Below are positions 33,887 through 45,583 of a stretch of DNA of 64,000 bases, piece after piece. The stretch lies in assembly GCA_039566865.1 (NCBI GenBank), contig CM076947.1:3107501-3171500 (forward strand), read 5' to 3'. Origin of the DNA: Aurelia coerulea. Taxonomy: Eukaryota > Cnidaria > Scyphozoa > Semaeostomeae > Ulmaridae. Numbering within the stretch: the first letter of the stretch is position 1; each line of letters opens with the position of its first letter. The notes under the pieces are model-generated. The model ran no database searches. It was not told the origin of the DNA and saw only the letters and a list, made by a program, of their open reading frames with translations. The position numbers and the translations under genes are program-made.

Positions 33887-34627
33887 ATGCGATCAGTCAT
33901 TGAAAAAGGCAATAAGTTTATGTGGGTTTTGTCGGAAGCAAATGAAAACCAACAGGAAGATACACAAAGCCAGGAAGATTTCATGAGAAACTATCATATT
34001 GCCCGTCTGCGATTCGGCCTTGTGGATCTAGATCTGAGAGATGCAATCAAAGAAGGAGATGGGACTCGATTGTTGGTGACATTGCCATACTTGCTGATGT
34101 TATTTCACCTGTACAAAAGAACAAAGTATGCATATGTGACTCTCTTGCATTTGGTGAAAGCTTTTGCTTTGCTTCCGGAAAGTTTGGCAAATGAGCTGGT
34201 TCATGACAGGTTTTGGAACACCAAGGGTGGGGCAGGCAACAATATTTCTCTTCTTGATTTACGAATGGAGCACATGGTGAGACTGTTCAAGCTTTCATTG
34301 AAGCAGCTGGGAGCAACTATAGATTCTAAAGGTGCACAGAGGATAGCCCAGTCATTAGGTCATGTGGAAGAATTAATAAACGACATTGATAATGATGTGC
34401 AAATTACTAGAAGGTCTGGTTATCACAGTAGTAAACATCTCAGAGAGACTGTACAATCAATAACTAGAGATATTACCGAAGTAGGAGCTTTTGAAAACCA
34501 GCCGGGAAGGGAGTACCCAAGCTTCAAAGGATTTCAAAGGAACATAACTTCAAAGTTGGACTTCTATGAGTATTATGGATGGATGGACAGACTTTTAAAA
34601 ATTTGGACTGCTGTGTATGAAAGCTAG
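33887..34627 (+). pseudogene. DUF6589 C-terminal region of the nested element
   Basis: 246 codons including FGLVDLDLRDAIKEGDGTRL, TKYAYVTLLHLVKAFALLPE, FWNTKGGAGNNISLLDLRME and HMVRLFKLS, then PGREYPSFKGFQRNI. This is the diagnostic C-terminal block of DUF6589 proteins (GDG, KYA, NtkGg.GnNI.lDL.mEH). Only this C-terminal third is present, 214 bp inside the left end, so the transposase is 5'-deleted, or translation starts in the overlapping frame at 33877 (ATGGCGTCTAAATGC), which carries a CGFC pair. It probably cannot act alone. Confidence 0.65.
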
Positions 34628-35227
34628 GTGTTTCTCAATGAGATATTTGGTTTACATGATTATGTTGGATTGCTTTCTCATTGTTGACATTACATTTTAA
34701 TCCAAAGGGCTAAATCTATGTCTGATCCTTGCCCTATGCATTAAACCTGATATACAGATGCTTATTTTAACAGGAAGTTAAAGTCAGTTAGTGGGTTGCT
34801 ATTGCTGTGAGAAAAATAAGCAGATTGGATTTATACTGTGCAAAATTATACAGCTACTACCCCTTGATATGACAAGGGATCTTAAATCAAATTTCAGGGT
34901 TCTTCAAATTATGATTAGCATTCTACAGTCATATGAAAGACTGTCACTTTAAAAACAAGAATTCTTAGGAAACTAAAAACATTCTTTAGTATTTTTAGGC
35001 TGGAAAACCATGTCAATATGTGCAAGGCCTGAACTGTAGTATGATGTGCTGTCGCATTATTAATAAAGGTCAGCAATCATGTCCAACAGCCCAGAACTGT
35101 TCACAATTAAGGAAATCCTTACAGTAGAGCTTTCTAATCTATGAAATTATGATGCGGATGTGAGAAAATTTACAAACAGGCTGTTGGGCACAACTGCTGA
35201 CAATTATTGTTATATTGGGACAGCAAA
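34628..35227. other. Spacer between convergent genes of the Academ-like element
   Basis: A+T-rich; no coding region or repeat recognised. Confidence 0.5.
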
Positions 35228-37813
35228 TCAGGGGCAGTAGTTGTATTCTGCACAATAGAACTCCCATCTGCTTACACAGTATCTTGTTTTTGCATACAAA
35301 GAAAGACCAAGTTCTTCAAGTAATGCAGACTCAACACATAAATCGTCCAGTTCATCATCGACACTTTTTAGATCACTGAATTCCTGCAATTCTTCATCAT
35401 TTTCATAAAATTCTTGCATTAATGTGAATAATTCTCTTGTTTCCTCTGTACATTCTTCAGCATCACATAGCTCCTCAATTTCATTTTCAAAGTTCTCTAT
35501 ATCCTCAAAAAATTCCTGGATCAATTCAAGGATGATTCTGGCATGGCTGACAGAAAAAATAGGCAACATATGTACTATATCTTTTGATGTCCCAAGATAT
35601 TGCAATTTTGATATAACTTGCTCTATTAGTAAGCTAGAAAACCCATGCAGCTGGTCTTCCCCACTTACACTACTTCCACCTTCAAGAATGGTTAGTCTGT
35701 TTCTCTCAACTTCAAGAGCAGCTTTCATTTCTTTTCTATCAACATCTGTGACAGTACGTTTTACAGGATGCTCCTCAACCTTGGGACAGGCATCTTTCAT
35801 CTTCTCAAATTTTGGCACGTCATAAGAGCATTTCTTTGATGTTGTACCATCACATTCACATGATTTAGAACACTGAGAGCAACATAGGTGTTTTATTAGA
35901 AGAGGGGATACATCTGTATCAAAATGCTTAAAAAGGTTCAATCTATAACATGATTCATCTTTAAACAGTTTACGCACATCAGACTCACAATTTGACAGGC
36001 CTACTCCTGTACAAATTACGAGATCATGGGATTGTTTACCATCCCTGCCACCCCTGCCAAGCTCTTGAATGTGTCCCTCTAATGTACGACTTGGAGATCC
36101 AAAGTGAACAATGTTCCTTACATCTGGATAGTCAACTCCCATGCTTAATGCTGAAGTAGCAATAATAACACGAACCTTAGCATCTAAGATCTGAAAATCT
36201 TCGGATATTGTAGCCTTTGTTGATTCCCATGTCTTTGCATGATACACCTAGAGCAGCCAATGCTTAGTACCATCATTTTCCATGTAAGCATCGTTCCCTA
36301 ACTTCATCAGTAGATAGCTCAAAACATGTGCAATGTCCGTTATTACATTGCAGAAAAGCAGTGTTTTTGGGGCTGCTCCCCTTTTCTCCCTCAACTCTTC
36401 AATTAACCAGTCCAGACTTTTCAATGCCTCTTCTCTTGATTTTACTTTATTAACTGACATGCGAACATTGTCTTTGTTAGGACTAGCATTAATTTTGAAA
36501 GGGTCCTTTAGATGGAGCACTTCTTGAAGGGTCTTGCATAATGACATCCTCAGTGAGGCTGTCAAGGCAACCAATGGACATTCTGGAAGAAGAGCCTTTA
36601 AATCGCCAACTTTTCCAAATTCTTTTCTGAATGGTTCCATTTTCTTGGCATGTTTTCCTTTCACAGATTTGAAGCCCCTAACAATAAGAAAAACATTTAT
36701 GATAATGAATGCATTTGATAAAATACTTAGCCTTCGGCACTGCTAAGGGGATAACCAAAAGTGGTTTTTGTGTGACAAAACTGCCAAAGTGTTTCCACCA
36801 GACTCCTACATACTGTATACATCTTATCTACTCTCATATCACTAAAAACTTGAGAAGTTTGAATGCCAGGGCAAAATTGCAGAGAAAGTTTTTATCTTAG
36901 CTGAGGAATCCCATAACACACTTTCAGAAGTGGGTCAAATTCTTAGTTTCTTATGAAAAAGGCCAGAAGGTTTTGGGAAATTAAAAACCATCCTTGGCAA
37001 CTAAGCTAGAAAAAAATTATTGTTATAGGGTAAAAAGTCTAGAAACTCGTTTAACAAATTGAAAAGCCAGGACAAAATTTGACAAACCATTAAGCTGATG
37101 GCAAATGTTTTGAAAACTAAGCCACAGGGAAAATTATCCTTTACAAATTGCTATTTTTGATCATTCCTACTTACATCTTCTATCTGGCTTTTGGGGTGGC
37201 AGTGAGTGGGGTAGGCCTTTTGCTTTTCCCTTTCAACACATTTCATTATTTGTAACTAAAACTTAACTTACCACTGAAGAACAGTGTGAGCCTCATCAAT
37301 GGCAATTTCGGAAACGAGTTTGGAAAGATTGCCAGTCTTTAATTCGGCTTTCCACTTTGGAGACAACCACTTCTCGGCACTTGCAAACACGATGTCAACA
37401 TCACCCTTCTCTACGTTGAATTCCTGGCCTAAACTTGACTCGTCTGCTTTTCGTTTATCCACCCCTTCTTTGTTGTTTTTATCAACTGGTTGTTCTTCCA
37501 AAATTGCAGCTCTTACACCATTCTTGTTAAGATATTGCGTCTGTTCCTTCATTATAGCAGTCAACGGACTGACGACGATCACTATACGCCTTTGATCACC
37601 TCTTATTTTGTGCACTTCAGGAAGCAACTGATAAATTAGGCTCTTCCCGTAACCTGTTGGAAGAAGGACCATCGTATCTCGCTTGTCGTCAACAAGTGCT
37701 TTGATCGGAGAACGTTGCTCTTTCCGCAATGACTTAACGTTCTGAAACTTATCCATTAATCTCTTGATGCTGTCTTCATTCTCTGAATTTGCTTGTGCAA
37801 GCGCGGCCTCCAT
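35228..37813 (-). pseudogene. RecQ-like DNA helicase, one in-frame stop
   Basis: Exon 37813-37270 starts MEAALAQANSENEDSIKRLM and carries Walker A (LLPTGYGKSLIYQ), VVSPLTAIMKEQ and the DEAH box (AIDEAHTVLQW), ending in a GTAAGT donor inside the Trp codon. Exon 2 starts at 36677 (GFKSVKGKHAKK) and continues through LVALTASL, KTLLFCN. TAG at 36248-36250 interrupts it just before VYHAKTWEST, and the frame stays open after it. Downstream: RVIIATSALSMGVDYPDVRN, HIQELGRGGRDG (motif VI) and a Cys cluster CCSQCSKSCEC like the RecQ zinc site. An SF2 3'-5' helicase fold is clear. The role in transposition is inferred. C-terminal 150 residues are acidic and specific to this element. Confidence 0.8.
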
Positions 37814-39226
37814 TTTCTCTCCTGGCTTTCTTCAGGTCCTCCAACTCCAAGGCCAACCATATGCCAATTCAATTCAATGAAGACCATATCATAAAACACA
37901 GACTAAGGATCGAGGAACTAGAGCAGATGGTACACTAAAAGACCGCAGCTCCAGTGTGAGCGTCCGCCATTTTGAATTTTTGCAAGAGTTCCTTTTGCGT
38001 GGAATAATTAACTACTTCATTGTAATAGTCATCAAAACAACCAATAGGAGCCATATACCTCAAATCGGGTATATAGAATTTATATTTTGCATCCATTCCT
38101 ACAGGCCTTCCTTTCCTTCCTTTCATTTCCTTTCCTTTTTTTTTTATTTTTTGGCCTGTCCACAGGCTAATTACAAAGATAAACGCAAAGAAACGAGCAC
38201 AGACGTCGGTGTCAAAAATCGCACAGAAGAAGCTGAATGCTCAACTCCCAAAAAGTTATCGTTCTTGGACAGACCAATGAATTAACAATTGTTCACTCGA
38301 CACCAATATCTACCAAAGCGAAGATCCCAAGAGGCAAGGAGCGTTTGCCTTGCCCTTGGAGTGCTATCAGACCTGGAAAGCCAGATCATACTTTAAAAGA
38401 CAAAGGAATAACTATTTCTTCAGACAGTAGTGGTGTACCAAAAAGAACTAGCATCGTTGTCACCACCAATAAAACACAGTCTAAATTTACACAGACATGT
38501 AGAAGATTTTTAGCACGTGCAAGTGCAGCTGATGTATCAAGGAATGATCAAAACAATGAAGGTAAAGATAGCGTAAAGGTACAAAAGGAGGCATCTGTCA
38601 CAGTTTCTGTGGACTGGCCAAGTCAATCATTTCAGAGAAAACTACCTGAAGATTTATCATCCCTCGGGAAAATGCTTTTACGAGGAACTTACAAACAAAT
38701 AATTGGTGCAGTATGGAAACATCCTGAGTTGAGGGCTGCAATGGTAAAGAAAATATTATCAGAAGTCAATAATGAATGTACCAAACTGTGTTCAACAAAG
38801 GACCCCAGTTGTCTAAGAGAGACTGGGAAGGAGAAGATACAAAAATTTTCCCTTCTTTCATTTGGTAAAGAATTGGAAAGGAAGGCACCAGTGTTCAGAG
38901 CTGTACTTGAAGCTGCATGTCTTAGAAAAAGTAAAAAGGCAAGTGAAGATCAATATCATGTTCCAGCAGTTTGTATGACAGCCGCTGTCTGTTTGAAGAA
39001 TCGTTCTCCCTATATGACTGCACTACAGCTCCTTATAACAACCATAATTCAACATTCAGGATTAATGGTAAGTATGAAGAGGCTTTTTTTCTTATTTCTC
39101 ATTTTCATTGGCAAGATCATGTACAGAAAGTTGTGCAAAGCAATCCCATGAGGTTAAATTCAGATTATTGGCACAAACAAAATTCAGATTAGGATTATAA
39201 TACCCAAGAATAGAATGATTCATCTA

Positions 39227-39544
39227 CAGGGTATGGCAAAAAATTTGCCAAAGTTTGATTAAATATTGAAAAATAGTGATAACATGAAGAGGCCCATGGG
39301 AAGATAACTGTGTCCCTACAAGTTTCATGTAATTTAAAACCAGAATCTCGTAAATCCATAGAGCACTCGGAACTGAGTTAATGAGCTCTAAAATATTAAA
39401 TCTAATATATGCGACAACTGAAACCAGAGACCTCAATATGACGTGATATACAAGAAATCTCATCAGTACTGTAAAGAGCCTCTTCGTTATATCTTTAATT
39501 TTTATCTTTAATGAAATGTCTAACTATTTTTTTCGGACTCCTTG
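39227..39544. mobile_element. TA-flanked MITE in an intron of the DUF6589-type gene
   Basis: TA at 39225-39226 and 39545-39546; ends CAGGGTATGGCAAAAAATTT and (reverse complement) CAAGGAGTCCGAAAAAAATA are imperfect inverted repeats, with GATAACATGAAGAGGCCC mirrored inside. Lies within the intron 39068-39795. Confidence 0.5.
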
Positions 39545-40601
39545 TAAAGTATCAGGCAAAATTTCATTGTGCTTCCCTTCTTTGGTATTGAAATTCTGTA
39601 ACACGATAAATTTTTTAAGAATAGTTTAATGTTTTGAAGTGGCTTTAATCTTTTTCCTACATTCAGTAAACACTGAGTGTAGCAAAAGGTGCTTTTTGGC
39701 ACAATGTGTGAGTTTTCTAAGACAAAAAAACCACAGCTTTACTTCAGGCAGCTCATAGTGGTTATACCTCTCATAAGCCTTTATACTTTTTTCAGGCCAC
39801 ATTATTGAGGTTGCGGGCATTACGATTCACCACATCTCATACCTTCATGTACAAGAAAATGGACGAATATGGTGCTGACCATGAAGCACATATTACGAAG
39901 GCAGTAAAAATGGAAAGTCAGCGAATTTCACAGGAGATTCTAATCAACGTCATCACAGACGCATCAGGAAATCAATGCACATACAAAGCAGTTAATGAAA
40001 AAACAAAACATGCCAAAGCAGAGATGAGACAAAGACAACTACAACCAGCAGAGCTCCCAGATCCTGAGATGGATAAATTTGTAATGAAAATAAATAAGCA
40101 GTTGCAAGAAAAGGCCACAAAAAATCTGCTACTTTCCAAGTTACCAATGAGGACATAGTGAACTTCAGCAGAGAACAAGAATCATTGACTGATACAGAGA
40201 CACTTGCTACGCCACATCCATTCATTCCAAAAGATATGGGGAGAAAAATAACATTTGATAACATTGACTTTTACGTGCAACCACATGAAATGACAGAGAG
40301 TAAGCAGAATTTGGATGTGCATTGGGTAGCAGTTATGTCGACTGAAAATCGAATTTCTAGCAAGCACCTGTCAGATGATAAGCCTGATCTAGACAAAATG
40401 GCTAAGTTTGATAATGGGATGTGCTTTCCAAGTGATTCCGATCACCGTCTTCAAAAACAAAATTATGTAGCACTCATTGCTAGAATTGCAGTAACGCATG
40501 TGGACTGCCTGAAACCATTGGAGGATGTAGTGTCAAAACACATCAAACATAAATACAGTTCAAGCAGCTGCAAACCTACAAATACTGTAAGCAATTTATA
40601 G

Positions 40602-41280
40602 ATATTTCTTATTTAGACATAATACTGTCATCATCATCATAGATATTCATGAAACTTTACAAGAATTAACAAATGTTGATACATCAGGCTAAATTAACTA
40701 CAAAATAGCGCTTATTTAGGCATGCAAAAAGCATTTACAATTTTACTCATGAAAAGGATAATTATGATAAATAAAAAGGATAAATATTCTTACTAAATGC
40801 TTTGAGAAGACTGACCCTAAACTGGCATTGTTTGGAATCCTATGGTTGAACTCCAATGGGTGTGTAATATCTCATATACGATCCTGTCAAAGACTTGTGA
40901 GAAACACAGGCTGCTGCGTGTGACCCCATCCAAAGCATAACTGGCACTGCAAATCCCATGGGCATGATCTTGCAAAATGGCCAACTTGGTTGCAATTGTA
41001 GCAGCGCTGATTCAATTGGTTTCAATGACGGGCATTGTTCAACTGGTCTGCAGAATATCAGTATCCACCACCACCACCTCGTCTACTCGGGCCTGGAGCT
41101 GTGACTGCAGCACACAAATCTTTCTGACGGCAGTGATTAATTGGGCGATTGAGGTTTGGAGAGGGGCATCATCAGCTTGAGGGGGGCTGTGTGCTGGCTG
41201 GGCTGTCGCAGTGGCATAGGTAACAGAGGGGTTTCGGTCATTGGAGATATCACTGGGATGTTCCTGTCTTTCTCTAGCGC
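40602..41280. other. No gene; scraps of a LINE-like ORF
   Basis: Minus-strand traces below 41281 probably continue the coiled-coil ORF1 in broken frames. The rest is A+T-rich and non-coding. Confidence 0.4.
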
Positions 41281-41958
41281 TTACAGAGGGAGAATTTTTG
41301 ATGTCCTTTTGGATCCAATATCGGAGCCGATCATATATTTTTTCTCATTTCCTTTCATTGCACGATGGATGTCTGCAGCTTCATGCACTTCACATAGCTT
41401 TGTTTGACCTTGGGCAAGGTTTCTTGCAAATATAGTCCTTAACTCTTTGTCATGTATATCTGGCTTATCGACCTGTTGCCTTGACTTGCCATTATTATCC
41501 GTTGATTTAGGGCCAATGCGATGAGCGCGGTTGATGACCGCATCAGGTACATCAACTTCCAATTCATCAAAGATGTCATTGACCTTTCCCAGAACTGTTT
41601 CACCAGTTTCGTTTGTACCTTTTGGCGGGAGGTCAATTCCATCTATTCTCAAGCAAAGACGACGGGAATACTGCTCCTGATTTTCATACGACTTGCCTAA
41701 GTGAGAAACGTGGCTCTCTAAAATAACATTATTTGCTTCCAGCTCATTAATTCGTTGTTCTAATGACGATATTTTCTTCTCTTGTTCTTGAAGTTTCTCT
41801 GTTACCAGCAATGTGACCTCTTCTTTTAAGCTTGTAATATCTTCTTTTGTGGCAAGGCGTTGTAACAGTGTGTCAAACTGTTTATCGAGGTATGCCTTAA
41901 CTTGAGCAGTGAGCTCCATTATTTGCGTAGTTGAGGCACCAGTGCGAGTTTTTACCAT
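41281..41958 (-). CDS. L1-type ORF1p-like coiled-coil protein, C-terminus lost
   Basis: ATG at 41958 (MVKTRTGASTTQIMELTAQV) opens 225 codons. Residues 10-85 are a heptad-rich coiled coil (DITSLKEEVTLLVTEKLQEQ, KKISSLEQRINELEANN). It is followed by YENQEQYSRRLCLRIDGIDL and VINRAHRIGPKS, the RRM-like start of non-LTR retrotransposon ORF1 proteins (Transposase_22 type), which bind element RNA and act as chaperones. The C-terminal domain is cut at LCEVHEAADIHRAMKGNEKK, after which the peptide is not conserved. No ORF2 follows on this strand, so the copy is truncated or rearranged. Confidence 0.6.
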   Translation of the reverse strand: MVKTRTGASTTQIMELTAQVKAYLDKQFDTLLQRLATKEDITSLKEEVTLLVTEKLQEQEKKISSLEQRINELEANNVILESHVSHLGKSYENQEQYSRRLCLRIDGIDLPPKGTNETGETVLGKVNDIFDELEVDVPDAVINRAHRIGPKSTDNNGKSRQQVDKPDIHDKELRTIFARNLAQGQTKLCEVHEAADIHRAMKGNEKKYMIGSDIGSKRTSKILPL

Positions 41959-43056
41959 TCCACAGTGATTTTAACTACAAAAACTCAATCACTGAAGACC
42001 ATTGACTCAAAGCTCATCTTGCAAACTTCATTACATCTACCTAACACTCAATTTTTCTATTTTATCGCGACACGTTAAAAAACATGACCGCCCGTCACAA
42101 CAGCAACGGCAACTCCCCAAATTTTAATCATGACGTAAACCGAGACACAATGCAGATGTGTCATTGTACACCACTGGCTGGTAATACACAGCTTGAGGCA
42201 ATTTTTTGAAATCGCATGCGGACCTATGACCAAAAGTAGGGCCATCGCAAAGCATTTGACTGCATTGAGTTGATTTGGACAGAAAACCATAAAAGGTTGT
42301 TTGTTGTTGCCGGTTAAATTGAAAAGTCTTTCTAATGGTAACATTAACAGGAACATTCAGGTTTTCGTTGCTGCGAAGTGGCCATTATTGAACCATTATA
42401 CATGAAGATGACAACCACGTGGGGATACCAGCCAAGCTATGTAGGATGCCTAACCCGCCATAAAGATTTGGCACCAAATCGGTCAGTCTTCCTACAAATT
42501 TTGCAAGAAATACAAGATACGGTGCAGTGAATATAGACGCCAGTTCTCTGGGTAAGTTGTTATTTTATCTGGGACTGGATATCAGTCCTATTTTTTATCT
42601 GGAATATGGATGGTTGTGGTTTGTTGTGTGAAAAATTTAGAATAATTTTGAGAAATGCAGCATTTGACGGGTTTGCCAATCGTGTGCAAAGCTTCTTGTC
42701 TAGAATAGTAGAACTGTCCAAGATTCAGCAACCCTGGAAGTAGGGAACTCACAATAAAACAATCTTTCACTTTTTATTCCATAAGGATTTTCCTGCGTTA
42801 GCGCTATACCAAAGGCATCAAGTAAGATTAACACCCTGTCAACGAAATTAGGGCTCATATTACTGCCACGCAATATTTTGCAGAAAAGCAGGTCGCTGAT
42901 TGGCTTAGGCAGTAAAAACTGTTTTTTTACCATGGTTTGTGATTAAACACGTTCGATCGTGTTTACACTGTTTTTCGTTTCTCTTTAACGGGTGGATTTT
43001 CTCACTATGATATGGATTGCGTTCATGGTAAATTTATTATATTATTTTTATTGCAG
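41959..43056. other. No supported gene
   Basis: Only short open frames on both strands; no repeat or RNA gene recognised. Confidence 0.4.
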
Positions 43057-43944
43057 GGTAATACTGATGATCTTCGTCTCTGGATACTGTATGAAATAAA
43101 GGAGGACAGGAGCTATGAGAGCTGCAACGATGATAAACAGTTCCCATAACATTTCATTGGCAGTTTAAGTTCAGTAACAATTTTTTAATGCATCTGTATT
43201 GGGTATTATATTTGATTTGCTTTGGTGTGTGCGTGCTGAAATCAAACTGTCGCTGTGAATTTCTTTGCAATTCTGATGAGATTACAGGGCCTGGTCAACC
43301 TTTCCGTGGCATTCTTCAGTCAAGGTTGATTACAGTACCTTGCTCTGTTGTTTGATTAAACTTTTGTCATATTCAAATAACAAATGTACGCACAATTGCA
43401 AGCACTGTGTGACCTTATGAAGTATTTGAACAATACTACATTACAAAGAGAGTTTCATAATTGAAGTAGTTTTTGGAATGACATATAGAATATTACTGTT
43501 TTGTTAAAATATAGTTATGTCGTGCTTCAAGCTAAATTGTGCACTGGTTTGTTGCTCACACGATCATGAGCATTTTGCCATTTCATGGAGGATTTTACCC
43601 CATTTTTCTATTTCTTGTGTGATGGTACATGTACACATATTATTTTTTACAACAAACTGCATACAAGAAACTGTACCCTTGGCTCGATTTTTCAAAAGTT
43701 AAGAAACAACCCTTCCTGAATTTAGGAAAGCCAAGAAACTTTTGTAATTTCTCTGATTCTGTTCAGGTTGCGTCATGAAATAAGACATTTGCTTGACGAT
43801 GGTATTGAGCCTCTCCATGTAGCTGCAGGAAATGAAGCCTTGTATCTCTCGATGTGTCTTTTTGGAAAACCAAACTTTTGGGCACATTTAAAGCTCGGAA
43901 CTTTGATGTATGGTATTGCTAACGAACCTAAAATGGTGGAGAAG
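43057..43944 (+). CDS. Candidate exons of an unrecognised gene
   Basis: 43057-43149 after TTATTGCAG reads GNTDDLRLWILYEIKEDRSY and ends in TAA. 43767-43944 after TCTGTTCAG reads LRHEIRHLLDDGIEPLHVAA, then FGKPNFWAHLKLGTLMYGIA, ending at GAAG with a GT donor. The second weakly resembles the middle of OTU-type cysteine protease domains (a W-H-L-L pattern), but no catalytic triad is visible. They may not belong to one gene, since the first carries a stop. Confidence 0.25.
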
Positions 43945-45111
43945 GTATTACACAATTTATGTGTTGTGTTGTAACATATCGGAAGAATCTACATCCTTCT
44001 CCTGGTATAAAGAGTGCGATATTTTACAAATTGACCTTGTTCTCTTTTTTTCTCAGTGAACTTTCTTTGACAGCTTAGATAAGAGCCACAGGATTTTGAA
44101 GCACAAATTGATCAAATTATTCCCTGAAATCTATATTGTATTTGTATTTTGTGTTTTGTGAGAAAACATATTGCTATACTAGAAGATAAATCATTTATTA
44201 GGATAAACTTTGCTTTCTTAGAAATATTGGATAATATATTAGTTCCCATACATAAGCTTATTGCAGACTGGTCTCAATATAAATAGTTGCCTAGCAACAG
44301 GTCACGTGACTAATTGGAATCTAATTACTTAATTAGATGCACAGTAGGGTGGAGATACTATCTACCAAGTTACAACTTCATAACTCTATTGGTTTTGCAT
44401 ATAATTAGGGGGGGGGGGGCCATAACGTGAGGAGTGAATGCAAAGACCCCACGTGGAATAGGGTTAAAGCCACTGTATTTTCTGAAGTCTGTGTCACAGT
44501 AGATGCTAAGCAAAAAATTTCGATTAACAACAATATAAAGGATTTCTGTAAACAATCCTGCTTAACTGTTGATCAGAGCTGACATCTACAACGAGAACAA
44601 CTGAGATCCACTGTTCCTCAGGGTTTTTGTGGGCATGCCACAATGTCAGACTATCTGAAAATAAAATTTGCTTCAAATGGAAACTATAGATCCATAGGTG
44701 AAAGAACATCTATTTCAGTTACACACTGCGGTAATATTTTTTTGCAATTCCATCTGTTGACCAAACATTCAAGGACAAGTGCTTGTTTGATGCAGTAGGA
44801 TTTACACTGACCATCATTGTGTCCCGGTTACATTTCTCGTGCAGTATTGATGCCTACAATTAAAAAAAGACCCAATAAGTTTCCTAGCATACAGGGTGTG
44901 TCAGAAAGTAGCTCCAAACGTCAAAGTTGTGTTTTCAAAACCTACACAAGAATGAAAATAGTCGACTTCATAGAGCCAGGAAAATATATCCTAATTAAAT
45001 ACAAAATCTTCCAAAAGACGGGTTTTGGATTCATGATGGCAAAATGAGAATCTCTCCAAGTCTGCCAGGCCTTCTGCCTTATGAAGCAGAAGGTTCAGAA
45101 GGCCTTCAAAG
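43945..45111. other. Non-coding, with an orphan piggyBac-like right end
   Basis: CCCCACGTGGAATAGGG followed by TTAA at 44464-44467 matches the piggyBac-like right ends elsewhere, and a G run (about 44408-44420) precedes it. No left end seen. TACAGGGTGTGTCAG near 44892 resembles a TA-type MITE end. No gene is supported. Confidence 0.5.
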
Positions 45112-45113
45112 CA

Positions 45114-45519
45114 TACACTCGCCGCTAGGGACAGCACCCCTCCCAAGCAAAAAATATTAGAAAGAGGTATGACGCGGTATTGGGTTCAAAAATGATTGAT
45201 CGTGATTTTAGGTGTCCGTGGTGTCACATACAAGTCATGATGGTTAGTTCTCGTGATGGTGAATTGTACAGGTCGTGGTAACACTTGTTGATTGGCGTAA
45301 ATGTTGTTTGTCGTGGTTACTCCCAGTGATCATTGTCGGTAGTTCATGTGCCATTAACTGCGACGAGTCATGGTGATCCTTGTTGACCGTAATCGTAATC
45401 ACCTTTGTCTCGTTGGGGTAACTTCAGCATGTCGTGGTTGCTTAACCTTGTCGTGGTAGCTTTAGCCTGTCGTGGGAACTTCACCTGGTCGTGGTAACAT
45501 GCGCAGTTGGAATGCGCAG
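45114..45519. repeat. Left terminal inverted repeat of the HECT/integrase element
   Basis: 406 bp, from TACACTCGCC to GGAATGCGCAG. The motif GTCGTGGT (or TCATGGT) followed by two or three bases and C recurs at least six times between about 45273 and 45498, like clustered transposase-binding sites. It is uninterrupted here. Confidence 0.9.
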
Positions 45520-45583
45520 ATGCGCAGAAGCCACGTGGCACGTGCTGTCTTCTTGGTGGAAACCATCCAACTATGCTGCAAAC

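Larger units (their letters stand above)
33673..38169. mobile_element. 4.5-kb Academ-like (helicase-bearing) transposon, 9-bp TSD
   Basis: Perfect inverted ends TAGCCTGTGGACAGGCC; ATTACAAAG lies at 33664-33672 and 38170-38178. The insertion sits in the coding exon of the DUF6589-type gene. Inside are a DUF6589 C-terminal region (+) and a RecQ-like helicase (-), convergent. From memory, the Academ superfamily includes a helicase-encoding lineage (AcademH) with duplications of this length; that fits but was not checked. The ends are themselves palindromic (GCCTGTGGACAGGC). Confidence 0.8.
33432..40590 (+). pseudogene. DUF6589-type (probable Academ transposase) gene split by an insertion
   Basis: Exon 33432-33672 encodes a paired-cysteine N-terminal finger (FACVVCSKL ... 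YVCRPCCNLL). Coding resumes at 38170 with DKRKETSTDV, then KMLLRGTYKQIIGAVWKH, CSTKDPSCLR and VCMTAAVCLKNRSPYMTALQ, ending IQHSGLM with a donor at 39068. Next exon 39796 begins ATLLRLRALRFTTSHTF and continues to VSKHIKHKYSSSSC near 40575, where GTAAGC is a donor. These blocks in this order are typical of the large DUF6589 proteins of cnidarians. The C-terminal third is not found downstream. Besides the 4.5-kb insertion, frame changes occur at A runs near 38251 and 40118. Role as the Academ transposase is inference. Confidence 0.7.

Noticed and set aside
44817..45047. ORF just left of the 13.9-kb element as the 5' half of the LINE at 58989
   Set aside because: No reverse-transcriptase motif and no frame that joins the right flank across CAAAG.
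45491..45583. Upstream start of the HECT gene at 45491
   Set aside because: That part lies in or beside the terminal repeat and begins at a non-AUG-context frame; the ATG at 45584 starts the residues that splice cleanly.
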